Assembly: GCA_934434905.1 (NCBI GenBank)
Contig: CAKSAI010000027.1
Location: 1-19,005 of the forward strand
Reading direction: 5' to 3'
Source of the DNA: an uncultured Lachnospiraceae bacterium
GTDB taxonomy: Bacteria; Bacillota; Clostridia; Lachnospirales; Lachnospiraceae
Length of the DNA stretch: 19,005 bases
Shown here: positions 1 through 8,730 of the stretch, in pieces
Numbering within the stretch: position 1 is the stretch's first letter
Layout of the letters: every line of letters starts with the position of its first letter
Notes under the pieces: generated by a model
Told to the model about the DNA's origin: nothing
The model's database searches: none
What the model saw: only the letters and a program-made list of their open reading frames with translations
Program-made: the position numbers and the translations under genes

Positions 1-48
1 GTGCACAAGCTGCCCAGATATTTTTTTCGGATTCTTCAAACAAATACC
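1..48 (-). other. Short tail after the last gene; no feature resolved
   Basis: These 48 bases follow the TAA of the GH39-like gene. I see no start codon with a ribosome binding site and no GC-rich hairpin followed by a T-run on the minus strand, so it is unclear whether the operon ends here or continues past the edge. Confidence 0.5.
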
Positions 49-1359
49 TTACTTTTCCTTTATCAGAATCGCACTGTGCACGCTCATGTCGAACTCAAGT
101 CTGTCTGTTGTTCCCATAAATTCACCGTCATGCTCTGCATCCAGCAGATAGATATCGTACTCCCCCTTTTTTCCAAAGTCGATCTGAAGGGTTTTATTCG
201 GCGTATCGTCATCATTGGAATAATGGGTAACCACTGCCAGCACTTTTCCATCCCCGTCTACTCCGCAGAGAGAATAAATATTTTCAATCCCGTTTACTGC
301 CCTGACCTCTGCCTTCCTGTCATAAAACATGCCATACCAGTAGAAGGCATAGTATCCTTTCAGCGGCTTTTTTGTATAGAAATCAAATACGCCGTTAAAA
401 ACGGAGGGTCTGGTATCGTAGTACATCAGCATATCAAGGGATGTGCTTTGTGCCACGCACATGGTGGATAAGGTCACGATCGCCCCCTTAATCCCATGGA
501 TCATCTCCACCGTATAGGGAAACTCATCGGTCCATCCCTGTACATAATTCCACTCATCTGAAATATTTTCGGTCTGATCATAACCGTATTTCAAAAGGAG
601 ATCCTTCATCTTCTTTGCCCGGATTACCATTGCCTCCGGTTCCTTCAGGTAAATATGCCAGGAATAGAAATCCAGCGGAACATTTCGCTCACTCATGTTC
701 TTTAAGAATTCTTCCGCCCACTCGTCACGGAATGCCAGTGCCGGACCTCCGATCTTAAGCTCCGGGAAACAAGCCTTCAGATGCTTTGCGGCCGTCTCAA
801 AGAAATCAAAAAATTCAGCATTACTGCCACCCCATGTACGCTTCTTTGGCGCATTTTCCTCGTCCAGATCCGGCTCATTCCAGATCTCCCAATACTGCAT
901 ATCCAGGTTCAGCCCATCCGCCCAGCCATAATTGTAATGTCGGATGATATGTTCGCAGATGACTGCCCACTTCTTGAAATCCTTTGGCGGAAAGGTATGA
1001 TGCTTGGTGATCTGATTCTCGATGGTCTGTCCAAGCCGGAAGAACGTCTTCGTCCCTGCTTCTAATGTTGTCAGGATCTCTTCGTCCGTACATCCGAAAT
1101 CATAAGAAGCCGGATCATAGGGATCCGCGTCAAAATTCGGGAATATGCAGGAGATATCGTGGCAATAAGGTCCGCCGTACACCGCGTGTACAGCCACATC
1201 ATGGTTTCTGGAATACGGGATTCTTGCTGCTTTATAGTCTTCGAAATTACTGCTGTACATTTTCTTCGTAAACCGCTTATGCCATGGTCCCCCATTGGTG
1301 GCATTCAGCGGTTTAAAGCTGCCATATTCTTTTGTCAGATCAAATATTAGTTTCTCCAT
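49..1359 (-). CDS. GH39-like glycoside hydrolase (beta-xylosidase or related), cytoplasmic
   Basis: A 436-residue clan GH-A enzyme. The acid/base glutamate is E162 in YWEIWNEPDL and the nucleophile probably E269 in ISDEWNY; FYSWHIY (231-237) fits the strand 6 motif. The front section (FKPLNATNGGP, then RIPYSRNHDV) matches the opening of GH39-type barrels, and a C-terminal beta region (about 350-434) fits the side domain. No signal peptide is seen. The ATG at 1359 is chosen over an in-frame TTG at 1377 because AAGGAAAG gives a good spacer and the TTG has no such site. GH39 includes beta-xylosidases and alpha-iduronidases; here a xylosidase or arabinose-type activity is the likelier guess. The gene overlaps the upstream one and ends 48 nt from the window edge. 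Confidence 0.84.
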   Translation of the reverse strand: MEKLIFDLTKEYGSFKPLNATNGGPWHKRFTKKMYSSNFEDYKAARIPYSRNHDVAVHAVYGGPYCHDISCIFPNFDADPYDPASYDFGCTDEEILTTLEAGTKTFFRLGQTIENQITKHHTFPPKDFKKWAVICEHIIRHYNYGWADGLNLDMQYWEIWNEPDLDEENAPKKRTWGGSNAEFFDFFETAAKHLKACFPELKIGGPALAFRDEWAEEFLKNMSERNVPLDFYSWHIYLKEPEAMVIRAKKMKDLLLKYGYDQTENISDEWNYVQGWTDEFPYTVEMIHGIKGAIVTLSTMCVAQSTSLDMLMYYDTRPSVFNGVFDFYTKKPLKGYYAFYWYGMFYDRKAEVRAVNGIENIYSLCGVDGDGKVLAVVTHYSNDDDTPNKTLQIDFGKKGEYDIYLLDAEHDGEFMGTTDRLEFDMSVHSAILIKEK

Positions 1360-2452
1360 CTTTCTTTCCTTCTTCAAATTCCTTATCTGCCGCTTTTGTC
1401 AGCGTCTGTATGATTTCGATTTCTTTCGGATCATATGGCCGGAAGTTCGGACGGTACAGATCGTGGAACCATTTGGTGAAATCCAGATCCGGCTGTGCGC
1501 CACGGTAATAGTTTTCCCAGCTTGCTTCCCAGGGTTCATAGGTCTGATATCTGCCTGCCACAAAGCCCCAGTTAAAGCAGCCTATCCGTTCCACATAGAA
1601 CAGCGGAAATATTTCCTGCACGGTGTTATGCAGGACCCTTCCCAACCATTCCGTACAGATGATCGGACGCCCATACCGTTTCAATTTCCGGATGATCTGC
1701 ACATTTTCCAGGTATGTGCCGTAACTATGATAGGAAACAATGTCGGAATGATCCAGCGCATACTGCTCCACCTGGCACAAAGGTTCTTCTTTTGGGCTTA
1801 CCCTCCAGGAACCCGAAGTGATGGGCTGTATCGGATCCACCTCTCTTGCGATTTCAAAAAACCGTTTAATATGAGGTACGGTAAGCTGTTCCCGCCTGCA
1901 GTTTCCCGGCTCGTTGTATAAGTCCCAGATCAGGATCCTCTCATCCGATCGGTAGGTTTCAAGAATTTCCCTGACCCATTCGTACACGGCTTCCGGTTCA
2001 TCATCGATCAGCCAGTATCCCGGTTCTGTACTCAGTGTACTGTGCTGTGAGCGTTTTCTGCCGCCATGATAGCCCCAGTCATAATGCTGCTCGCCCGGTT
2101 TTAAAAAGCAATAGGGATTGTCCTTTGTCACCTGGCAGTCATTTCCCAGAACCAGCACCGCTTTGACACCGTGTCGATCCAACATGGCAAGATAACGTTC
2201 CAGCCGCTCCATGCAGCCATCGTGATCTTCCTTCCAGATCGGATAAAAGAGCAGGGTACGGATCGCATTATATCCCGTCTCTGCCAAAAGCTTTATTTCT
2301 CTTTCGGCAGTCTCCAGCTTTTCTTCGAAGCCGTATTCCTGCCACATATCCAGCCAGTTTACCACATCGCTTCCCATAAAGTTGCAGCCGCGGATCCACG
2401 GTCTTTCATTGTACCACTCCCAGACACGCTCTGCTGTCCATTGTCCCTCCAT
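1340..2452 (-). CDS. Clan GH-A glycoside hydrolase, GH5-like (often annotated 1,4-beta-xylanase or cellulase-like)
   Basis: A 370-residue single-barrel enzyme with no signal peptide. An RGCNFMGSD start to the barrel and VVLGND-like sequence (KAVLVLGND) lead to the acid/base glutamate E181 in WDLYNEPGN and the nucleophile E268 in ICTEWLGR, near the ends of strands 4 and 7 as expected for retaining clan GH-A enzymes. YHSYG (241-245) fits the strand 6 region. I recognise the WYNERPWIRGCNFMGSD opening from clostridial proteins loosely named 1,4-beta-xylanase; assignment to GH5 rather than a lone GH2-type barrel is uncertain. AGGAGG lies 9 nt before the ATG. The gene overlaps the next by 20 nt. 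It probably acts in the cytoplasm on imported beta-linked oligosaccharides. Confidence 0.86.
   Translation of the reverse strand: MEGQWTAERVWEWYNERPWIRGCNFMGSDVVNWLDMWQEYGFEEKLETAEREIKLLAETGYNAIRTLLFYPIWKEDHDGCMERLERYLAMLDRHGVKAVLVLGNDCQVTKDNPYCFLKPGEQHYDWGYHGGRKRSQHSTLSTEPGYWLIDDEPEAVYEWVREILETYRSDERILIWDLYNEPGNCRREQLTVPHIKRFFEIAREVDPIQPITSGSWRVSPKEEPLCQVEQYALDHSDIVSYHSYGTYLENVQIIRKLKRYGRPIICTEWLGRVLHNTVQEIFPLFYVERIGCFNWGFVAGRYQTYEPWEASWENYYRGAQPDLDFTKWFHDLYRPNFRPYDPKEIEIIQTLTKAADKEFEEGKKDGETNI
1364..1371 (-). promoter_or_regulatory. Ribosome binding site deciding the GH39-like start
   Basis: AAGGAAAG on the minus strand, with the AAGGA core 7 nt before the ATG at 1359. It lies inside the last codons of the upstream GH5-like gene and overlaps the upper part of the longer TTG-started frame, so it supports the shorter start. 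Confidence 0.7.
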
Positions 2453-2474
2453 GATTGTGTTCCTCCTCTTTATG

Positions 2475-4625
2475 CTACATCAATCTGATATTCTTCTGTT
2501 CTGTTGCAAAACAATTTGTGCCAATGAAAACTTCCACATTTCCTTTTTCCACCGTATAACTGCCATCCGGCAGATAGTATCCCAGGTCATCATAGCCCAG
2601 TTCAAAGGTAACGGTCTTTGTCTCTCCTGCCCGGATGAGCAATTTCCGGTAAGCCTTCAATTCCCGGTACGGTCTCATATAGGCTGCGGCGATATCGTGA
2701 ATATAAAGCTGCGCCACTTCTTTTCCGTCATATCCGCCGATATTGCTCACATCAACAGAGAACGAGATCTTCCTTCCCGCTTTCAGCTCTTCCACGGACA
2801 CCTCGCTACATTCTGCCTGCATGTTTGCATAGGCGAATTCCGTATAGGAAAGCCCATATCCAAATGGATAATAGGGCGCGGCAATACTGTCTTCATAGCT
2901 GGTCTCCGAATTATTTCCGTAGTATCCCACATAACGGTTTCTCGTCGCATTATAGTATAGCGGAATATGCCCTGAATTTCTGGGGAATGTAATTGCCGTC
3001 TTTCCGCTGGGAACCTGATCGCCAAATAAAATATCACAGGCGGCCCCTGCCGCTTCACTGCCGGAATGCCATGCGTAGAGCACTGCGTCTAGATAATCTG
3101 CAACACCTTCCATGGCAATGGGTCTTCCACAGAAGATCACACCAACGACTTTCTTCCCGGAGCATTTTGCCTTGCGGATAAGCTCCAGCTGTGCATTGGA
3201 AAGGGTGATGTCAGAGACAGACCTTCTCTCGCCTGTGACCTTCTCACTTTCTCCAAGTGCCAACACAACCACATCCGACTGATACATCACTCTTGCCGAA
3301 TCATCATGTAATCCGGTAGGATCCGCTGTTGTAACAAGATGTTCTTTCCCCACCGCCTCACACATTGCCTCATAGAATGACGGTGTTTCCTCTGCCTTTC
3401 CCTCTAAGGACCAGCTTCCAAGCAAGGCTCTCCTTTCGTGTACCAGCGGTCCCAAAAGAGCGATCTTCTTATCCTTTGAAAGCGGCAGCACTTGCTTCTC
3501 ATTTTTGAGAAGTACCATGCATTCTGCTGCCAGTTCTCTTGCACATTTGAGATGCTCTGTCCGGTCAACGGCAGGCATTTTACAATACGGATTCTCAAAC
3601 AGATTCTTCTTAAACTTTACCTCCAACACCCCGCGCACTGCGAGATCCAGCGTATCCATGGAGATCTCTTCTTTTTCAATCAGCTGTTCCAGATAGCGGA
3701 TATAGATATCATCGCACATATCAATCTCCACACCTGCTTTAAGCCCCAGCTTCGCACATTCGATCTCTTCTTCTGTCACACCCTGTCGCTTCAGGAAGGC
3801 AACCGCGCCCCAGTCAGATACCACACAGCCTTTAAAACCAAGATAATCTCTTAATATCTCCGTCATATAATAGCGGCTCCCGGAAACCGGATCGCCATTG
3901 ATATCGTTAAAGGAAGACATGACGGTATCCGAGCCAGCCTCGATCGCTTCCCGAAAAGCCGGCAGATAATAATTATAGAGACTGTAGTCGGATATCTCGG
4001 TACGATAGTAGTCTCTGCCTCCTTCCGAAGCACCGTAGCCAATAAAATGCTTCGCACAGGTAACCATCGCATCTTCCTTTGCTACGTCTCCATCCTGAAA
4101 TCCTTCCACAATGGCCCGTGCCATATGGCGGCCCACCACAGGGTCTTCACCCGGACCTTCAATGATCCTTCCATAACGGGGATCCCGGCACAGATCCAGC
4201 ATCGGGGCAAACGTCCAGTGAATCCCCACCGAGGTTGCCTCAATCGCACTATATCGGTAAGCCCTTTTCACAAGTTCATCGTTAAAGGATGCCGCCATCG
4301 CAAGCGGTACCGGAAATACCGTTCTGTGTCCATGGATAACATCTCGTCCATAGATGAGCGGGATTCCATGCGGCCCCTCCTCGATCGCCAGCTTCTGTAC
4401 CCGGTTGCACATTGCTGTATCCACGCTTTCCTGCCAGTCATTTCCTGCTGTTGCACTGTTGGCAAGGATCATGGATCCGATTTCTCCTCTGCGGATCTTT
4501 TCCCGTATACGTTCCAGTTCTTCCTCATTCTTAGGAGATACCGTCATATTCAACTGCCCTATTTTTTCCCGCAGGCTCATGCTGCTTAATAGCTCTTCTA
4601 CCTGCCTGTCAATATTCTTATCCAT
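2475..4625 (-). CDS. GH3 family beta-glycosidase (beta-glucosidase-like), cytoplasmic
   Basis: A 716-residue enzyme without a signal peptide. The N-terminal barrel has PLIYGRDVIHGHRTVFPVPL, DPRYGRIIEGPGEDP, CAKHFIGYGASEGGRDY, and the nucleophile aspartate D271 in VVSDWGAV. The second alpha/beta domain carries GESEKVTGERRSVSDITL, where E466 is the likely acid/base, and ALYAWHSGSEA-like sequence (VLYAWHSGSEAAGAA). A fibronectin III-like domain closes the protein (about 600-705; RELKAYRKLLIRAGETKTV). Domain order matches compact BglX-like GH3 enzymes, whose members release glucose, xylose or other residues from the non-reducing end by retention. AGGAGG lies 8 nt before the ATG. Position right after the permeases fits intracellular hydrolysis of imported oligosaccharides. 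GH3 enzymes are often promiscuous, so I do not specify the sugar. Confidence 0.94.
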   Translation of the reverse strand: MDKNIDRQVEELLSSMSLREKIGQLNMTVSPKNEEELERIREKIRRGEIGSMILANSATAGNDWQESVDTAMCNRVQKLAIEEGPHGIPLIYGRDVIHGHRTVFPVPLAMAASFNDELVKRAYRYSAIEATSVGIHWTFAPMLDLCRDPRYGRIIEGPGEDPVVGRHMARAIVEGFQDGDVAKEDAMVTCAKHFIGYGASEGGRDYYRTEISDYSLYNYYLPAFREAIEAGSDTVMSSFNDINGDPVSGSRYYMTEILRDYLGFKGCVVSDWGAVAFLKRQGVTEEEIECAKLGLKAGVEIDMCDDIYIRYLEQLIEKEEISMDTLDLAVRGVLEVKFKKNLFENPYCKMPAVDRTEHLKCARELAAECMVLLKNEKQVLPLSKDKKIALLGPLVHERRALLGSWSLEGKAEETPSFYEAMCEAVGKEHLVTTADPTGLHDDSARVMYQSDVVVLALGESEKVTGERRSVSDITLSNAQLELIRKAKCSGKKVVGVIFCGRPIAMEGVADYLDAVLYAWHSGSEAAGAACDILFGDQVPSGKTAITFPRNSGHIPLYYNATRNRYVGYYGNNSETSYEDSIAAPYYPFGYGLSYTEFAYANMQAECSEVSVEELKAGRKISFSVDVSNIGGYDGKEVAQLYIHDIAAAYMRPYRELKAYRKLLIRAGETKTVTFELGYDDLGYYLPDGSYTVEKGNVEVFIGTNCFATEQKNIRLM

Positions 4626-4648
4626 CTTCCAATCCTCCTATGACGATC

Positions 4649-5557
4649 TTACTCGCCGGTGATACCGGATTTTTCAATGCTCTCCACAAATTGCCTCTGC
4701 AGGACGATGAACATGATCAAAATCGGCAGACATGACAGCATGGTTCCTGCCAGCGTGATCGCTTCATTAATACTCATACTGGCATCGGTTACTGTCCCCG
4801 CGCTCTCATACAGACTTGCATACGATGCCGCAAAGCTTCCCAGCTTCATGGGAAGCGTCTTGATTACCTCTCCGAAATACAGGCCGGACTGCCTGGTCTC
4901 GTTCCAATACCATACAAAAGAGAACAGCATGCTCAGTACGATTCCCGGTCTTGCAATCGGAATCGCGATCTTATAAAACACCTTATACTTTCCTGCTCCG
5001 TCCAATTCTGCCGCCTCATCCAGAGAAATCGGATAGTTACTGAAGATCTGTTGGAACACCAGGATGAACACGGCGGATTTCAAGCCCTGTCCCGTAACTG
5101 CACTCAGCCATACCGGCAGAGGGCTGTCCAGTAATTTATAAGAATTGAACATCACATAGCGCGGGATCAAAAGTGTCTCTGTCGGCAATACAAAGGTCGC
5201 CAGTATCAGGATCAGGATCACTCCCTTAAATCTCACCTGAAAACGGGCGAGCCCATATCCTGTAACGGCTGCTACCGCTGTCTGCAGCACGGCTGCGATC
5301 AATGAAATATAGAGAGAATTCCAAAAACTTTTACCGAAATCCAGCGTCTCGAAAGCTTTTCTGTAATTTTCAAAATAAAGCGTTGACGGTATCCAGCTCA
5401 CAGCAGGATTCATAAGATCCTCCGGCGACATAAAGCTGTTGATAAACATATACAGGAAGGGATATAAGAATACAAAGCTGATACAGATCAGCAGTGCGTA
5501 CATCAGGATTTTCCGAAATATCCCCATCCCTTTATTGATAAAAAAATGCCGTTTCAT
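4649..5557 (-). CDS. Carbohydrate ABC transporter permease, MalG-like (pair 2)
   Basis: A 302-residue membrane protein with a first helix about 17-38, then FINSFMSPEDLMNP, several more hydrophobic segments, and the ATPase-docking EAA loop at 181-200 (EAAELDGAGKYKVFYKIAIP). It ends ESIEKSGITGE, a typical MalG-like tail. AAAGGAG lies 9 nt before the ATG, within the last codons of the preceding permease, so the two are surely co-made and form one channel. The GH3 gene follows after 23 nt. It is a CUT1-type permease; the transported sugar is not known, but the glycosidases directly downstream suggest an oligosaccharide. Confidence 0.93.
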   Translation of the reverse strand: MKRHFFINKGMGIFRKILMYALLICISFVFLYPFLYMFINSFMSPEDLMNPAVSWIPSTLYFENYRKAFETLDFGKSFWNSLYISLIAAVLQTAVAAVTGYGLARFQVRFKGVILILILATFVLPTETLLIPRYVMFNSYKLLDSPLPVWLSAVTGQGLKSAVFILVFQQIFSNYPISLDEAAELDGAGKYKVFYKIAIPIARPGIVLSMLFSFVWYWNETRQSGLYFGEVIKTLPMKLGSFAASYASLYESAGTVTDASMSINEAITLAGTMLSCLPILIMFIVLQRQFVESIEKSGITGE

Positions 5558-5560
5558 ACC

Positions 5561-6436
5561 TTACCGCTCCTTTCTTTGAAAGAATTTCAAGACTCCGAAT
5601 ATCAATAACAGGATCAGGATGATCGTGCCCGTGTAAATCCATGCCATTGCAGAGGAATAACTGTAATATCCAAGCTTGTGATCGAACATCTTGTTCGCAA
5701 TATACGTATTGACTGCATTGGTCGAATCATTTGCCAGTTCAATGACCGTATACAAAGCACACACCAAAAGCGTTGGCATGGTATAAGGAAGCGTGATCTT
5801 CCAGAACATTTCCCACTTGGAAGCCCCGTCAATCGAAGCAGCCTCATAAAGCTCCGGGCTGATTCTCTGAATCGCCACCAACAGAATCAGTATCTGTACG
5901 CCGGAATACCAAAGTACCGTTACCATATTCTGCATAACAAACATACACGGAGAACGGAACACATTCGGCAGCGCCTCAATGAAGGCAAACAGCGCCGGCG
6001 ATGCCTCCGAAAAGTCTACGCTGTATTTTCCAAGCAGGCCAGAAATAACCGGCCCGCTCATGATCACAACAGGCATAAAGAAAATCGCCCGGAATATGGT
6101 CCGTCCTCTGTATTTTCTCTTCAGCAGCATAGCCAAAAGGAGGGCAATGATTACAATGATCGGCGTCGCGTAGCAAATAAATGCCAGCGATTCCAGCAGC
6201 TTTGGCGTAAATTGTGAGTCACCCTGGAACGCATATTTAAAAAACCGCAGCCCGGTAAATTTGTACTGAATCCCGTGCAGTCCCATCTGCAGCTCTGACA
6301 AGCTGATAACACCCGATAAGATCACCGGGTATAAGGTAAATACCAGGAACCCCACGATCCAGATACTCAGGAAGGAATATCCTATGAGAGCCGTTCTTCT
6401 TTTCTTTGTCATTTTAAACATCTTCTTAGACCCCAT
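5561..6436 (-). CDS. Sugar ABC transporter permease, MalF-like (pair 2)
   Basis: A 291-residue membrane protein with a basic N-terminus (KKMFKMTKKRR), a first helix ending in VFTLYPVILSGVISLS, a TIFRAIFFMPVVI segment typical of MalF-like permeases, and an EAA loop at about 199-218 (EAASIDGASKWEMFWKITLP). The start could be GTG (6439) or ATG (6436). The ATG is chosen because AGAGGAGG then has a 7-nt spacer; with GTG it would be 4 nt. The ATG shares one base with the upstream stop (TGATG), which implies coupled translation. Its partner follows 3 nt after the stop. No dedicated binding protein is adjacent; the DUF5696 gene takes the place where one would often be. Confidence 0.92.
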   Translation of the reverse strand: MGSKKMFKMTKKRRTALIGYSFLSIWIVGFLVFTLYPVILSGVISLSELQMGLHGIQYKFTGLRFFKYAFQGDSQFTPKLLESLAFICYATPIIVIIALLLAMLLKRKYRGRTIFRAIFFMPVVIMSGPVISGLLGKYSVDFSEASPALFAFIEALPNVFRSPCMFVMQNMVTVLWYSGVQILILLVAIQRISPELYEAASIDGASKWEMFWKITLPYTMPTLLVCALYTVIELANDSTNAVNTYIANKMFDHKLGYYSYSSAMAWIYTGTIILILLLIFGVLKFFQRKER

Positions 6437-8730
6437 CACATAGCCTCCTCTGCCACATAACCGCCGGCCGGTACCGTCACTCCATCCTCTGTCACGTAAT
6501 CTTCCTCATTATAATTCACATAAATCTTCAGATTGTTGTCATAACAGCTACAATATACGCCGTCGCTTACTACAAAATGGTCTGTCATTGCCGCGCCCTT
6601 CACCCTGGAAAGCGCATCGTTGGTTTTCCCGTATACCTCCACGATCCGGGCTTCCCAATCTTCATAGTTCAGGGAGAAATAATTTTCCAATGGCGTATCG
6701 CTGATGGTGAAATTCTCTGCTCCCATTACCATAAAGGACGGATAGGCACCGTATTCGATCATTTTCAGAATGCTTGCATTTGAATAAAATCCAAGGTTTG
6801 AATACGGAGCGTAGTAATCGACGGAACCGCGAAGCACCATCTGCAGGAACGGAACGTTGTCTGTTTCATATACGTACTGACTGTTAGAAACCGGTATGTC
6901 CGTTATCTTATCCGCATATTTCAAAAGATACAGATTCGTTGCGTCAAAGAGCAGTCCCTGCTTTGCCGACTCCACCGTGTCGATCATGTTCTTCTGAACC
7001 TCATCTCTTGTGACCTCATGGCGGATTGCATAATCCGCATACAGATATTTTGCCGCATCCTCCAGCAGAAGATCAAACCCTTCCAGCTCCTCAAAGGCCT
7101 TATTCATATACTCCAGAGTTTTTGCATGGTGCAGGTAATAGGTCTTCTGGTACATGAGGCTCTTATTGGGGATGGTCGTCACAAGGGAATTCAATGTCGC
7201 ATTCAATGCCGCATCCCGATTCACATTGATCTGATCCTCATTCGCCGTCATCACATTCAGAATAAGTGCCAGACTGCCGCCCTGTCCCTCAAGTCTTTCG
7301 CGCAAGGCCTGTATTTCCTTTTTTGTTCCTACCTGTTTTTCGAATTTCGTACTTCCATAGGACGCGCCGTGATAGCCGCCCTGATTCCACCCGGAAAGAG
7401 TCATCGCTATATTGGAAATCCCATTTTCCTGCAGGCGGTTCAAAATAGTTTCTGCCTGTTCTGCATCGGTAAGCTTTGCAAGTCCGTTTTTCAAAAATCC
7501 TTCCTTAACCTCCGAGCCTGCCACATGAAGCAGCAAAGAGACATCTCCGTCTTCTTTCCTCTCATTCTGTGGAAGACGGCTGCTTTCCTGCAGCTTTTCT
7601 CTGTAAACCTGTGCCATTCCCGAATAGTCTGCCTCTTCTCCTGTCAGGAATGTAAAGGTGAGTACCGGATTTACCGTATTTATTTCCTCCTGGGGCTGTG
7701 CAACCACCTTACTGCTGGACACACGCTTGTTATATTCACTGCGGTAAACAAATTCCGCATACGCTCTGTGGAACTTAACCGTCTGATTCTCTGCTCCGGC
7801 CGGAATCGCATTGATAACCGTATAAATTTCACCGGAATCCACGGTGGCAAGAAACGCATTCTGATTTTCTCCATGCACCATTCCCCAGAGCGGAAGCGAC
7901 AACTGGTTTTCCTCCGTAGCATAATCATCCGTGCGATTTCCGTTGAGCTTTCCCGCCACGTTATCCTTATCAATCGACAGATCGGATCCATACACCTTCC
8001 TGCTGTATCCAGAATGATATGCCTTTGCCTTCTGGAAACGGATCAGGGCACCGGAGCCATCCGGTATCAGTATATACCCCGGAACCGTGTCCTCATATAC
8101 ACTTCCCAGAAAACTCATAAAGCTCAATTTTGCAAGCTTGCTCTTTCCCGTCTCCTTCAGGCTCTCATCCTCGGCTGCAAAGCGAAAGCTGTCTTCACTT
8201 AAGGTTCCTGTAAAGGCAAATGAAATTCCAAGCTTTTTGGCAGAAACTTCGCAGGAAAATTCTTCTGCGTTCCATGTAAAATCTGCTTTGAAGGTACTGT
8301 CTGACAACGCACAGCTTTGTTCCTTTCCATCCAGATCAAAATATGAGATATAAAGCATGGAAGTTGATCTTGCCGTCCACTTCTTATTCAGATTATATTC
8401 TTCCTTGTCGTCGGCACATCCCCAGATGTAGCCGCTTCTGAGATCCACAATTCGAAGGGCCTGCTGCTCCTCGCTGTACCAGACGGAAAGCGTTCCGTTA
8501 TTCATTTTTTCTTCAAATCCGGTCGTTGTAAGAAGATTCACCGCTTCTTCCGCCTCTATATACTGGGTGTGCCGATTTGTCTGCACCTCATATTTTCCGG
8601 TATCTGACGTGCCATAGGATGGCGTATCCTTTTTCTGGCCTGCCGTACTGACTAACACGCCCAGAGTGGCACAGATAACAACTGCAGCAGCAGGGATGAG
8701 CAGCTTTTTCCATCTCTTTCCTTTATACAT
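6436..8730 (-). CDS. DUF5696 domain-containing protein, membrane-anchored, possibly glycosidase-like
   Basis: A 764-residue protein. A basic start (MYKGKRWKK) and a hydrophobic segment (about 10-29) form a signal anchor; cleavage after VSTA is possible, and there is no lipobox. The rest is extracytoplasmic. A beta-rich region (about 75-370; GTLSVWYSEEQQALRIVD, PGYILIPDGSGALIRF) is followed by an alternating alpha/beta region (about 395-670; NIAMTLSGWNQGGYH, LLLEDAAKYLYADY, DNVPFLQMVLRGSVDYYA, EYGAYPSFM) and a small C-terminal beta unit (KIYVNYNEEDYVTEDG). I recognise it as the DUF5696 family. The order of beta-sandwich, barrel-like region and C-terminal beta cap resembles large glycosidases, but this is inference. 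GAGGTGA lies 6 nt before the ATG. It sits directly upstream of the second permease pair. Confidence 0.83.
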   Translation of the reverse strand: MYKGKRWKKLLIPAAAVVICATLGVLVSTAGQKKDTPSYGTSDTGKYEVQTNRHTQYIEAEEAVNLLTTTGFEEKMNNGTLSVWYSEEQQALRIVDLRSGYIWGCADDKEEYNLNKKWTARSTSMLYISYFDLDGKEQSCALSDSTFKADFTWNAEEFSCEVSAKKLGISFAFTGTLSEDSFRFAAEDESLKETGKSKLAKLSFMSFLGSVYEDTVPGYILIPDGSGALIRFQKAKAYHSGYSRKVYGSDLSIDKDNVAGKLNGNRTDDYATEENQLSLPLWGMVHGENQNAFLATVDSGEIYTVINAIPAGAENQTVKFHRAYAEFVYRSEYNKRVSSSKVVAQPQEEINTVNPVLTFTFLTGEEADYSGMAQVYREKLQESSRLPQNERKEDGDVSLLLHVAGSEVKEGFLKNGLAKLTDAEQAETILNRLQENGISNIAMTLSGWNQGGYHGASYGSTKFEKQVGTKKEIQALRERLEGQGGSLALILNVMTANEDQINVNRDAALNATLNSLVTTIPNKSLMYQKTYYLHHAKTLEYMNKAFEELEGFDLLLEDAAKYLYADYAIRHEVTRDEVQKNMIDTVESAKQGLLFDATNLYLLKYADKITDIPVSNSQYVYETDNVPFLQMVLRGSVDYYAPYSNLGFYSNASILKMIEYGAYPSFMVMGAENFTISDTPLENYFSLNYEDWEARIVEVYGKTNDALSRVKGAAMTDHFVVSDGVYCSCYDNNLKIYVNYNEEDYVTEDGVTVPAGGYVAEEAM
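6444..6451 (-). promoter_or_regulatory. Ribosome binding site deciding the second MalF-like start
   Basis: AGAGGAGG within the final codons of the DUF5696 gene. It is 7 nt before the ATG at 6436 but only 4 nt before the GTG at 6439, so it favours the ATG. Confidence 0.7.

Noticed and set aside
1..471. A 156-codon plus-strand open frame at the left edge
   Set aside because: It mirrors the GH39-like gene and has no recognisable domain; only its first 48 bases are free of that gene.
1360..1377. A possible frameshift fusion of the GH5-like and GH39-like genes at an A-rich run
   Set aside because: The GH39-like gene has its own ribosome binding site and ATG, and both proteins look complete, so a normal overlapping gene pair explains the region.
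7018..8202. A 394-codon open frame on the plus strand opposite the DUF5696 gene
   Set aside because: It has no family-like motif and lies wholly antisense to a well-supported gene whose codon pattern explains the lack of stops.
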